64,000 bases of DNA from Haliovirga abyssi (lineage in GTDB: Bacteria; Fusobacteriota; Fusobacteriia; Fusobacteriales; Haliovirgaceae), in assembly GCF_030295325.1 (NCBI RefSeq), contig NZ_AP027059.1, positions 62,001 to 126,000 on the forward strand, read 5' to 3'. Below the pieces are notes generated by a model, which was not told the origin of the DNA, did not search any database, and saw nothing but the letters and a program-made list of their open reading frames with translations. Shown here piece by piece: positions 1 to 8,516 of this stretch (the stretch's first letter is position 1; every line of letters begins with the position of its first letter). The translations under genes and the position numbers were made by a program.

Positions 1-1
1 A

Positions 2-2833
2 GGACGAACATTAATAAAATCTACAAAAGCTGTATTGGATAAAGATGGTGTAAAATTAGATGCTAAATTTATTGTAGATGGAGTTGGGGAATTTGAAGGA
101 AAAGATATATTAATAAAACCAGATGGAACGTATGAAGGAGAATTAACAGCAAAAGATATAAAAGTAAGAGGATATAAATTAGATGTAGTTTCAGTAAAAT
201 TAAACAATAATGGATTTGCAATTAATGGACAATTGACAATTCCAAAAGAGTATGGAGCAGGAGTTATAGCATTAAATAATTTACAATTAGATTATAATGG
301 TGGATTTGAAGAGATTGCAGTAGCGTTAAATAATATAGAGGTTAGTGGATATAATTTAAAAAATGCAACATTCTATTTTAATAGAGATAATGGAATGGTA
401 ATAAATGCAACATTAAAAGTACCAAATAATGGATTGGTTTCAATAGAAAATATTGAATTAACATCAGATATGAAATTAAGAGGTGGAAAAGCAGCAGTAA
501 AAGATATAAAAGTTGGTAGTAGTGTAATAAAAGTTGTATCAATAAACTTTGTAAAAGAGGGGATTGAGTTAGCAGGGGATTTTGAGAGAGAAAATAGTGA
601 TGGAACTAATTTAAAAATAGGTGTAGAAAAAGTACTTGTAGCTAAATCAGGAATAGATGTATCAGGAGCCTATATTAAAAATGCCAAATTGGGAGATTTC
701 ACTGTAAGTATTGATAAATTTGATTTTACAGATAAAGATGGAATGATATTAGATGGAACAATAGTATTACCTAAATCAGCAGGAAATGGAATTGTAATGG
801 TAAAAGGGATAAGAATTGATGGAGCTAAAAACTTCTCTATTGATGAGATATCAGCAGGACACATTACAATAGGAAATTATGTAATAAAAAATGTGAAATT
901 AACATTTATAAATAATGAATTGAATTTAGCAGGAGATGGATATGTAGAAACAGGTAATGGAACAGTTACATATGGAGTAGATAATATATTAATATCTAAA
1001 TCAGATATTGCAATAGATAAACTTACAATACAAAATGTAGATATAGATGGGTACCATTTTGATGTAAATAATTTTTCATTTAAAGAGAATAAACTTTATT
1101 TGAGTATTAAAGGTGGATTGCCATATGGAGTAGTAATTGGAGTTAAAAACCTTATAATAGGAAAAGATAGTTTTGATTTAGATGGAATGAGTGTGGAGAA
1201 TTTAAAAGTTGGAGATTGGAAAGTTGACGTAAAAGAGATAAGCTATATAAAAGGTAAATTCTTATTGGATTCAAGAATAAAATTACCAAAAACAGTTGGA
1301 GGAAACACGGCTAAATTAAAAATTGAGTTATCTAAAGAAAGTATGGCAGTAAATGCAGCAATTAATAAAATTACAGTTGGAGATTACAGTATAGCAATAA
1401 GAAATATTGGGTATAAAGATGGAGAATTTATATTAGCTGGAACAGTTAAAATACCTGGAAGTTACGGATATTTAACAGGAAATATAGACAATATGATAAT
1501 CACAAAAGATGGATTTAGCAATGGAGTAGTAAGTATAGGAGCAGACTTAAATATCAAAGGGTTGAAACTGTACTTAAATCAAGCTAAATTAACAACAGAT
1601 GGAGTAGTTATAGAGTATGCTAAATTTGCAGTTGCACATATATCTGATATAGAACTTGGAGCAGGAATAGGAGTAAAAAATCTTGTGATAAACTATAATG
1701 GAGATATAGATGGAGAATTAGTAGGAGCAAGTGTAAAAATAGGAGGATTTGCAGTAGGATTTGAGAACGCAAAATTAAAATCAACTGGTATATCTATAGT
1801 GAAAGCAGGAATAATGTTGCCATCGCCATTTAATACAGGTGTAAGTGTAAAAAACCTTATAATAAATGGAAATGGAATAACAATGCAGGGAGGAAAAGTT
1901 AGTTTACCAAATATAACAGTTGGTGGATATAATTTAAGCGGAATTTCAGCAGAGTTCGCATATACTCCAGTAGGATGGAGAGTAGTTGGAGATGGAGTCC
2001 TTGGAATACCTGGATATTTTGATGTAGAAGTAGGATTTATAGCAGAAAAAGATGGATTAAAACAATTATCAGCTAAGTCAAGTGCATTAATGATTCCATT
2101 AGGAAATACAGGATTTGAGATTTCAAATATGGGATTAGGAGTAGATTTGACAAAATATAGAGCAGTTGGAATAGTAAAAGTTTCAGCATATGGAACATTA
2201 GAACCAGTAGTAGATAAAGGGATAATAAAAACATTAGAAGGAGATTTAACACTTGATATTTCTACAAATGGAACAGCAAAAGGAACAAAACTAGAAGGTA
2301 GAGGAGATGTTACAATAGTAGGATTCCCAATGGCTGATGCAGGAGTTGCAATAGATTATTATGGAGTGTATGGAGATGGAGAATTAGACCCATTTGGATT
2401 AGGAGCATTATCAGTAAAAGGAGATTTTAAAGTATTATATACAGGGCAAGTATATATGAAAAATAGTGGAAATTTAACAATACTTGGTAGAAATTTTGTA
2501 AATACATCAATGGAATTAAAATATGATGATAGCTTTTATATGTTTGCAAAAGCAGGAATAGATGTGCCGTTAAAGGGAAAAGTTTTATGGAGTAGATTTG
2601 ATTTTTCTACTAAATTTGATGGAAAATTTGGGGTATATCCAAGAACGGAGTATAAAGGTGGATATGCTAAAGGTGATGCTCATGGAACTCAATATATGAG
2701 ATTGGGATTTATACATATGTCGCCTTCTATGAAGATGGATTTTTATGCAAATAGTAATAGGTTGGATTTTAATAGTAGGTTGGTTGATATAAGATGGAGT
2801 AGAGGACATTATCCGAGATTAAGTTTCTTTTAG
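2..2833 (+). CDS. Large repeat-built surface/envelope protein (3' part)
   Basis: The reading frame is open to the left window edge, so this is the C-terminal 940 or so residues of a longer protein; no in-window codon is a credible start. It is built from imperfect repeats of roughly 50-65 residues rich in Gly, Asn, Ile and Val. Units recur with a pattern like VKNLxI, a short GxxIxG turn, then LPxxxG and GGYxLxG, which predicts a long beta-rich solenoid. No Walker, catalytic or membrane motif is visible, and the last residue is Phe after an aromatic-rich tail, as in many outer-membrane proteins. An AsmA/autotransporter-like or adhesin-like envelope role is inference; the family is not recognised. 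A strong terminator follows at once. Confidence 0.75.
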   Translation, partial: GRTLIKSTKAVLDKDGVKLDAKFIVDGVGEFEGKDILIKPDGTYEGELTAKDIKVRGYKLDVVSVKLNNNGFAINGQLTIPKEYGAGVIALNNLQLDYNGGFEEIAVALNNIEVSGYNLKNATFYFNRDNGMVINATLKVPNNGLVSIENIELTSDMKLRGGKAAVKDIKVGSSVIKVVSINFVKEGIELAGDFERENSDGTNLKIGVEKVLVAKSGIDVSGAYIKNAKLGDFTVSIDKFDFTDKDGMILDGTIVLPKSAGNGIVMVKGIRIDGAKNFSIDEISAGHITIGNYVIKNVKLTFINNELNLAGDGYVETGNGTVTYGVDNILISKSDIAIDKLTIQNVDIDGYHFDVNNFSFKENKLYLSIKGGLPYGVVIGVKNLIIGKDSFDLDGMSVENLKVGDWKVDVKEISYIKGKFLLDSRIKLPKTVGGNTAKLKIELSKESMAVNAAINKITVGDYSIAIRNIGYKDGEFILAGTVKIPGSYGYLTGNIDNMIITKDGFSNGVVSIGADLNIKGLKLYLNQAKLTTDGVVIEYAKFAVAHISDIELGAGIGVKNLVINYNGDIDGELVGASVKIGGFAVGFENAKLKSTGISIVKAGIMLPSPFNTGVSVKNLIINGNGITMQGGKVSLPNITVGGYNLSGISAEFAYTPVGWRVVGDGVLGIPGYFDVEVGFIAEKDGLKQLSAKSSALMIPLGNTGFEISNMGLGVDLTKYRAVGIVKVSAYGTLEPVVDKGIIKTLEGDLTLDISTNGTAKGTKLEGRGDVTIVGFPMADAGVAIDYYGVYGDGELDPFGLGALSVKGDFKVLYTGQVYMKNSGNLTILGRNFVNTSMELKYDDSFYMFAKAGIDVPLKGKVLWSRFDFSTKFDGKFGVYPRTEYKGGYAKGDAHGTQYMRLGFIHMSPSMKMDFYANSNRLDFNSRLVDIRWSRGHYPRLSFF

Positions 2834-2844
2834 GGAGAGATGGG

Positions 2845-2875
2845 ACAGGACAGTTTAGGCTGTCCTGTTTTTTTG
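2845..2875 (+). terminator. Rho-independent terminator of the surface-protein gene
   Basis: Perfect 9-bp arms ACAGGACAG (2845-2853) and CTGTCCTGT (2860-2868) around a TTTAGG loop, followed by a run of T, 12 bases after the stop codon. Confidence 0.9.
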
Positions 2876-3209
2876 TGTGGGAAAAAAGGGGGGGAGTAAT
2901 TGGAGATAATATTTTAATAGTGGCAGTATCAACAATTACAGAAGGTGTGTCAGAAGTTAAAGAGGGATATTTAAATATTTTAGTTCAAGACATAAAAGGA
3001 TCTATTTAAGTCATAAAAGTGACTGTTCAGGTCGGGAAAATATCTATTGGGGACAAAAGTGAGGTTTGACAAAAGATTAATGGAGGAGTACAATAAATGA
3101 TTAATAGAAATTAATCACACGAAATAGGTGACCCCACCGTCTGTTTTTGATTTTTGGGGGGAGATAGATTGAAAACAGCTCTCCTGTGGGTTGGCTGTAA
3201 TATAATGAT
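2876..3209 (+). other. Non-genic junction between chromosome and accessory region
   Basis: No complete gene. One stretch (2896-3009) reads as 37 plausible codons ending at a TAA, with an acidic, Val/Ile-rich translation but no start codon or ribosome binding site, so it may be a relic of a lost gene. A consensus promoter lies at 3066-3094. After it come short G-rich and T-rich tracts and a stop codon (3198-3200) immediately upstream of the recombinase fragment. The stretch looks like deletion scar. Confidence 0.45.
3066..3094 (+). promoter_or_regulatory. Sigma-70 promoter at left edge of cassette array
   Basis: TTGACA (3066-3071), 17-bp spacer, TACAAT (3089-3094). It points into the array and is a near-consensus promoter about 120 bases before the recombinase fragment. 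It could drive that fragment and the first cassettes, the role Pc has in integrons; this role is inference. Confidence 0.6.
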
Positions 3210-3770
3210 TTGATAGCAGAGAAAGATTACTGCTTAGATAAAAGCTTTGAAATAAATAATAATAATTTTAATTCAATTAGAAATATAAAACATAAAACAG
3301 CATTAATGCTCATATATTCATGTGGATTAAGAATTAGTGAAGCAGTAAATATAAAGACAGCGGATATAAACATTGACAGAGGATTAATAAATATAGTAAA
3401 ATCTAAGGGAAATAAAGACAGAGTGGTAACTTTATCAAAACAATTTTTAATAAAACTAGAAGAGTATAAAAAGATATATAAACCAAAAAAATATTTATTT
3501 GAAGGAGGAAATGGGGTTGAAAAATATAGTACAAGGAGTATTCAATCAGTATTTAAAAAAGCATTAAAAGATGCAAATGTAAAAAGAAATTATACTGTAC
3601 ATAGTTTACGGCATAGTTATGCAACACATTTGTTAGAAAAAGGAACAGATTTACGCATTATACAAGAGCTATTAGGACATAAAAGTAGTAAAACTACAGA
3701 AATTTATACTCATGTAAGTAATAAATTGTTGGCGAAGGTGGTAGCACCATTTGATGATATTGAATTGTAA
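3210..3770 (+). pseudogene. Tyrosine recombinase, catalytic domain only (XerC/D-like)
   Basis: Translation from a TTG at 3210 gives 186 residues that cover only the catalytic half of a tyrosine recombinase. The full active-site set is visible: R41 in GLRISE, K64 in the beta hairpin, H131xxR134 in HSLRH, H157 in LLGHK and Tyr166 in EIYTH. The N-terminal core-binding domain is missing and an in-frame TAA lies just upstream (3198-3200), so the gene is 5' truncated. The extra patch that marks integron integrases between the kinase-like hairpin and the second His box is absent; the spacing is that of XerC/D-like enzymes. It reads in the same direction as the cassettes. It could be the relic of the enzyme that moved this array, or an unrelated Xer-type recombinase. 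Confidence 0.75.
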
Positions 3771-3841
3771 AATACGAAGTGATTTGCGTATATACAAACT
3801 ATATGGATGGATATGCGAAGGTTTTATGCGTGTATAAACGA

Positions 3842-3860
3842 GTTAGGCGAAACTCAAGTC
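3842..3860 (+). other. attI-like or attC R' boundary, start of first cassette
   Basis: GTTAGGC (3842-3848) fits GTTRRRY, and recombination would fall after the G. The 19 bases from here are the reverse complement, with one mismatch, of 6188-6206, which ends with the GCCTAAC box of the next attC. That pairing is expected between a cassette's 5' end and its own distal box. No full attC can be folded to the left, so this may be the attI of the array or a worn attC. Confidence 0.55.
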
Positions 3861-3928
3861 TAGGCTTAGTTTATGGATAATTATTTGTTAGAAATTAATA
3901 TTTAAAAAATAAGAGGAGAGTGAATTAA

Positions 3929-4663
3929 ATGAATCAAGATTTAAAAAGTATTATGCTTTCTTATATTGCAGGACTTTTGACTTCTGGAACGGTTGCATTT
4001 ATATCAAGAAAATGTAATTCTTTTGAAGAGTGCATTATGGCTTTAAAAATATTAGTAAAAGCAAGAAAAGAAGTCAGACTTAGTGTTTCATACTTATTTA
4101 GGATAGAAATTGAAAACAAGTATTTATTGATAAAAGGGAATAGAATTGAACAGTTTCAACCTGTTGGAGGGGTGTATAAAGCCTACAGAAGTGCCGAAGG
4201 TTTGTTTAAAAAAATTGAAGTAAAAAAAGATAACGGAATAGATATAGATGGAGCTAGTGAAAATGATTTAAGAATAAAAGTAAAGAGTAAAAATGTATTA
4301 AGTTTTATAAGGTGGTTTAAAGAAAGAAAAAATAGAGAAATTAATGTAAATAGAGAATTTTATGAGGAACTTGTAGTATCTAATTTTATTGATAAAAGTG
4401 TTCTTGAGACTTTTAGCCCTGAATACTTAAAAACAGTATACACTGATTTAAAATATTCGACACATTTTAAATGTTATGAGATTTTAATTTATGATATATT
4501 TGAAATTAAATTAGATAGTCAATATGAAGAAATGTTAAAAAACGAAATCAACACAAAAAGAGGAAATCTAATATTAGCTACAGATGATGAAATTGAAAGT
4601 GAAAACATAAAAATAGATGGCATATCTAAAAAAATTGGAGAACATAGTAAATATATAATCTGA
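3929..4663 (+). CDS. CBASS effector: membrane-anchored SMODS-associated NUDIX-like protein (Cap16-like)
   Basis: 244 residues. A hydrophobic helix at about residues 9-26 is followed by a short loop and a NUDIX-like domain: a beta segment RLSVSYLFRI, then KYLLIKGNRI and the hallmark QPVGGVYK (77-84). The canonical NUDIX box with its REXXEE helix is degenerate or absent, as known for the SMODS-associated NUDIX family. The gene lies 16 bases before a CD-NTase gene, and the pair fills one cassette. In CBASS, TM-NUDIX proteins of this kind are membrane effectors that respond to the cyclic nucleotide made by the partner; that role is transferred from the family, not shown here. RBS AGGAGAG lies before the ATG. 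Confidence 0.7.
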   Translation: MNQDLKSIMLSYIAGLLTSGTVAFISRKCNSFEECIMALKILVKARKEVRLSVSYLFRIEIENKYLLIKGNRIEQFQPVGGVYKAYRSAEGLFKKIEVKKDNGIDIDGASENDLRIKVKSKNVLSFIRWFKERKNREINVNREFYEELVVSNFIDKSVLETFSPEYLKTVYTDLKYSTHFKCYEILIYDIFEIKLDSQYEEMLKNEINTKRGNLILATDDEIESENIKIDGISKKIGEHSKYII

Positions 4664-4679
4664 TAAAAGGAGGGAAAAG

Positions 4680-6158
4680 GTGTTTATAGAATATGAAGAT
4701 ATAAATGATTTCTTTAATGAAATATCAAATGATTTAGATATTCCAGATTCTTACTATGAAAAAGCAGACAAAAGTTATAAATCACTTGGAAGTTTTTTGT
4801 TAAGAGATGATTCGTTAATAAAAGAGTATGCTCCAGATGTATTTCTGCAAGGTTCATTTAAGTTAGGCACAATGATAAAACCTATTTCAGAAAATATTCA
4901 TTATGACATAGACCTTGTTTGTAAGCTATCAAATATAAATAAAAATGAAATTACACAAGAAGATTTGAAGAAAAAAATAGGAAAAGAAGTTAAACAATAT
5001 GTAAAAACAAAAAATATGATAAACGAAGCTATAGATGGAAAAAGATGTTGGACATTAAACTACCACGATGAAGCACAGTTTCATATGGATATTTTACCTT
5101 GTCTAAATAACAGAAGAACATTTGAGGAACTTTTAGAAAAATACAGTATGAATACTGATTACAAGGAAGAAGCTATTGCTATTACAGATAAAAACTCAAT
5201 ATATTATAAAGTTATAAGCGATGAATGGGAAACCAGTAATCCTAAAGGGTATTATAGATGGTTTATGAAAAAAATGAACTTTGAAGATAAAAAAAGGAAA
5301 TTTGCGGAACAATTAATGGAAAGTGTAGAAAACATTCCAGACTATAAAGTAAAGACACCTCTACAAAAGGCAGCTCAAGTATTAAAAAGACATAGAGATT
5401 ATAGTTTTAAAGGAAAAAAAGATAAGCCTTCATCAGTTGTAATAACAACGTTATTAGGATTGACATATAATGGTTCGGAAAACATACTTGACATTATAAG
5501 TAATATGATTGAAAATATACATTTATTTTTAATAGAAAAAGATGGAAGGTATTATCTAACTAATCCTGTTAATCCATTAGAGAATTTTACAGATAAATGG
5601 AATACAAACAAGAAAAGAGCTTTTTTTAGATGGATAAATACGGTTAGTGAAGATTTGCTTTTTTACAATAAAAAAATTAATTATTATGGTGATAATGTTA
5701 TTGATAAAATGAAAGAAATATATAATATAAAGAAAAGCAAATATATAAAAGGTAGTAGTGAGTTGATAAAAAAAGAAAAGCATATAAAAAGAACAAAGTG
5801 GAATATGCTTAACAAAACAGAAGTTGATATAATAGCTTATAAAAAAGAGTCAAAAGATATTATTTCGAAGAGGTTTAAGAGTGGAGAAATTGTAAAAAAA
5901 AGTTCAGATTTAAAGTTTAAGGCAAATGCTAAAAATATAAAAGATTATGAAATGTTTTGGCGAGTAACAAATACTGGTTATGATGCAGAAATTGAGAACA
6001 ACTTAAGAGGGGATTTTTATGAAAGTGAAATTATAGAAGGAGATAAAGTAAGAGAAGAAAAGGCAAAATATTTTGGAAGTCATTTTATAGAATGTTTTTT
6101 GATAAAAGATAATGATTGCTATGGAAAAAGTGATGTATTTGTTGTTAATATACTTTAG
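4680..6158 (+). CDS. CD-NTase (CBASS cyclic-oligonucleotide synthase) with AGS-C sensor domain
   Basis: 492 residues, GTG start with AGGAGGG nearby. The N-terminal nucleotidyltransferase core shows GSFKLGT (58-64), the metal-binding pair D76/D78 in YDIDLV and the third acid D137 in FHMDIL. The middle is an OAS-like helical domain. The last 90 or so residues (FWRVTNTGYDAE, RGDF, then GSHFIECF and a final VFVVNI) match the adenylate/guanylate/SMODS C-terminal sensor domain. The enzyme should make a cyclic di- or trinucleotide on phage infection and activate the adjacent membrane NUDIX effector. No Cap2/Cap3 or HORMA/TRIP13 genes follow, so this would be a minimal type I CBASS. Which nucleotide it makes cannot be read from sequence. 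Confidence 0.82.
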   Translation: MFIEYEDINDFFNEISNDLDIPDSYYEKADKSYKSLGSFLLRDDSLIKEYAPDVFLQGSFKLGTMIKPISENIHYDIDLVCKLSNINKNEITQEDLKKKIGKEVKQYVKTKNMINEAIDGKRCWTLNYHDEAQFHMDILPCLNNRRTFEELLEKYSMNTDYKEEAIAITDKNSIYYKVISDEWETSNPKGYYRWFMKKMNFEDKKRKFAEQLMESVENIPDYKVKTPLQKAAQVLKRHRDYSFKGKKDKPSSVVITTLLGLTYNGSENILDIISNMIENIHLFLIEKDGRYYLTNPVNPLENFTDKWNTNKKRAFFRWINTVSEDLLFYNKKINYYGDNVIDKMKEIYNIKKSKYIKGSSELIKKEKHIKRTKWNMLNKTEVDIIAYKKESKDIISKRFKSGEIVKKSSDLKFKANAKNIKDYEMFWRVTNTGYDAEIENNLRGDFYESEIIEGDKVREEKAKYFGSHFIECFLIKDNDCYGKSDVFVVNIL

Positions 6159-6199
6159 GTTAAATTTTTAGTGAGCGTTAACCTGTCGACTTGAGATTC

Positions 6200-6354
6200 G
6201 CCTAACCTCGAGGTACACGACATACGAATCGGCAAGCCCTAGCGGGACGTATCTAAGCTCGCTGGCTACGCAAAATGGGGAAAAGATATTGGGTACAGCT
6301 CTCTACGATACTCTAATGCCTCTCGCACGTCGTGTTACCTGAATACCGTTAGGC
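6200..6354 (+). other. attC site 1 (end of CBASS cassette)
   Basis: R'' box GCCTAAC (6200-6206), inner arms GGTACACGAC (6212-6221) and GTCGTGTTACC (6329-6339) that pair with one extrahelical base, R' box GTTAGGC (6348-6354). Length 155 bp with a long variable loop. The unpaired base in one arm and the box order are the standard attC features that set strand choice. R'' is the exact complement of the cassette's 5' box at 3842. Confidence 0.85.
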
Positions 6355-6548
6355 AAGATTGTTGAGCGCGGTCGCGCCCCCCAATCTTGCCTAACGCCGT
6401 GGCGGGCTTCCGCCCGTCAGTTAGCCACCGATTGTTCCGCTAACGCTCCACAACCGTCGCCTAACTGACGGGTAAACGAAATCAATTCGCCTAAGAAAAC
6501 TAAAGTTTTCTAAGACTCATTGACTTTTCGCTTACCCGCCACGGCGTT
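6348..6548 (+). other. Gene-less cassette and attC site 2 with nested palindromes
   Basis: The cassette starts at GTTAGGC (6348) and has only about 40 bases before its own R'' box GCCTAAC (6389-6395), so it carries no gene. Its first 14 bases are the perfect reverse complement of 6382-6395. Outer arms GCCGTGGCGGG (6396-6406) and CCCGCCACGGC (6535-6545) pair perfectly. Inside lies a second perfect 12-bp inverted repeat (6413-6424 with 6461-6472) holding further GTTAG/CTAAC boxes, and a small hairpin at 6493-6510. R' is cut after GTT (6546-6548) by a group II intron. Confidence 0.8.
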
Positions 6549-7919
6549 GTATGTCCAGCAAAGCTGGGCATATCCAGTGGGTGAAAGTCCCACCAGAGTA
6601 AAAGTCAAAGCTCTGTAGCATGAATGGCAATGTGGTGGAAAACCTAAACATTGAAGTCCATTGACAAAGGAAGTTTTTTAATCATCATAATTCTATAAAT
6701 ACTTCTGAGGTAATTAAAAAACTTCTTAGGTATCTAAAGGATATCGAGCAAGTATACAGACCGTAACATCAGTGAACGCATATTAGCTTCGAAAGCGGGT
6801 TAATTTGGTGGTTGAGCTTTTAGCGCCTAAGCGAAAACAGAATGAATAAATGAAATTGACTGATACATTTATTTACACCAACGGAGTATTAGCGATGGTA
6901 TGTATACAAGGATATACTTGGAACTGGAGAAGCCTTCCTTCTTCCTGTGAGAAATCACTTGAGCAATTAAATTCTATAACTGCAAACTAGAAAATGAATT
7001 GAAAAAGAAGATGGTGGCGGATGGGTTCGTAGTAGCAAAAATTATAAAGACAACATAACTTCATATAGCAAAGGGACTCTACTATTAATAAATTCTCTGA
7101 CATATAGGAGGTAAGGGTGAAATGATAAAAACATCCATAAATTTACAAGAGTTGAGAAAGAGAATATATTTTAAATCTAAAGAGGAAAAAGCAAAAGAAG
7201 TAACCAAGCAAAAAGGTAAATATTATGAGCTAGATTATGCTAGATTTGCAGATGATTTAGTAGTAACAGTATCAAGTCATTCAAGTATGAGAAGGTTGTT
7301 AAGTAAGGTAATTGAAAGGTTGAAAGAAGAATTTGAGAAAATAGAGGTAACAATAAATAAAGAGAAGTCAAGAGTAGTAGATTTGAAAAAAGGTGGAGTA
7401 ATAAACTTTTTAGGATTTACAATGAAAAGGCGAAGGAATAAAAGTGGGAAATGGGGAATACTGACAATACCACAATCAAAGAAGAGGAAAGGATTGTTAG
7501 AAAAGATAAAAGAATTAATAAGAAGACATAGAACACTAGGAATATTCCAAATACTGGTAAATGAACTAAATACAACATTAAGAGGTTGGGTAAATTATTT
7601 TTCAATAGGGAATTCATCAAAGTGTTTTTCATATGTAAGAAATTATGTGGAGAAGAAATTGAGAAGGTATCTAATGAAGCAACGAGGGAAAAAGGGATAT
7701 GGCTGGAAAAAATGGAGTAATGATTGGCTGTATAATGAAATAGGGTTATTTGATAACTATAAAGTAAAATATATACCAGAGTGAAAGTTAAACCAGAATA
7801 AACTTATATGATTTGAAAAGAAGTTAATAGGAAAGCCGTATGCGGGAGAACCGCACGTACGGTTTGAGGTGGCGGGTTCTGAAAACATAGTTTGGCTGTG
7901 CGTCAGAGCTCGACCCTAC
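6549..7919 (+). mobile_element. Group II intron 1, inserted inside an attC R' box
   Basis: The 5' end reads GTATGTCC, a variant of the usual GTGYG, followed by domain I hairpins. Domain V is clear at about 7833-7865 (CCGTATGCGG, GAGA-type loop, CCGCACGTACGG) and the element ends in a domain VI stem with CTAC at 7919. Both ends are fixed by an independent test: joining GTT (6546-6548) to the bases from 7920 restores a 19-base cassette start that is the reverse complement of 8378-8396 with one mismatch. About 220 bp of it (6806-7020) recur at 27830-28039. Its reverse transcriptase is truncated, so the copy is probably not mobile alone. Confidence 0.85.
7122..7784 (+). pseudogene. Truncated group II intron reverse transcriptase/maturase
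   Basis: 220 residues beginning inside the reverse transcriptase. The catalytic FADD box (RFADDLVV) is present near residue 46, followed by RT motifs 6-7 (INFLGFTM) and the maturase X domain (LRGWVNYF, then the basic KKLRRYLMKQ). RT motifs 0-4, including the first catalytic Asp, are missing although the intron RNA on both sides is retained, so this is an internal deletion. No HNH endonuclease domain follows. An RBS-like GGAGG precedes the ATG, but the product could not be an active polymerase; maturase help in splicing cannot be excluded. Confidence 0.85.
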
Positions 7920-7958
7920 ATATGACATTTTGGACAATTGATTATAAGGAGTAAAAAG

Positions 7959-8363
7959 ATGAATAAAAAATTACTTATTATCAAAATAACCCTTTGGTGG
8001 GGCATTGTAGCTGATTTATTTGAAACTATCAGAATGATTTTCCCACAACTCTTTATTAAAACTACAGGTGCGACTTTATCATTAAATGATGGAATTAGAT
8101 TTACATTATTATATGGTGCTCCTGTAATGTTAGGTTGGATAATTATCTTGTTTTGGGCAAGTCGGAAACCAATTGATAGAAGAGGTGTGTTTTTATGCCT
8201 AATGCCTGTAATTATATCCTATTTTATTGTTGAAATAATGAGTGTAAATTTAGGAAGACTAAGTTTAAATCAAACTATTCCAACATTCATACTTCAATCT
8301 GTATTATTGAGTTTAACAATAATCAGCTATATTTTTGCTCGAGAGATGTCAAAAAAAAGATAA
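7959..8363 (+). CDS. Small integral membrane protein in a cassette
   Basis: 134 residues from the ATG at 7959, which follows AAGGAG at a good distance; an earlier in-frame ATG at 7938 has no such site. Four hydrophobic segments are visible at about residues 7-27, 48-67, 77-97 and 108-128, joined by short charged loops. No catalytic motif and no family are recognised. It is the only gene of the cassette that begins at the intron-split box and ends at attC site 3. Small multi-pass proteins are common cassette cargo; no function is claimed. Confidence 0.75.
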   Translation: MNKKLLIIKITLWWGIVADLFETIRMIFPQLFIKTTGATLSLNDGIRFTLLYGAPVMLGWIIILFWASRKPIDRRGVFLCLMPVIISYFIVEIMSVNLGRLSLNQTIPTFILQSVLLSLTIISYIFAREMSKKR

Positions 8364-8389
8364 ATAGTACAGTGAAAGTCCAAAACGTC

Positions 8390-8488
8390 ATATAACAAGG
8401 AATATGAGATTACGCCTTCGGCTCCATCCAAATTGCCTTTGGTCGCAAGCTCCCGACGGAAACTTCTCATATTCCTGGAACGTTAGCT
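8390..8488 (+). other. attC site 3
   Basis: R'' ATATAAC (8390-8396), perfect 11-bp inner arms GGAATATGAGA (8399-8409) and TCTCATATTCC (8465-8475), R' GTTAGCT (8482-8488). The stretch ending at R'' (8378-8396) complements the intron-split 5' end of its own cassette at 18 of 19 positions. Confidence 0.85.
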
Positions 8489-8516
8489 ACAATTTCAAAC
8501 TGAATATGGAGGAACA

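Noticed and set aside
3210-3770. Calling the recombinase an integron integrase (IntI)
   Set aside because: The IntI-specific extra patch is absent and the spacing is XerC/D-like; only the location favours IntI.
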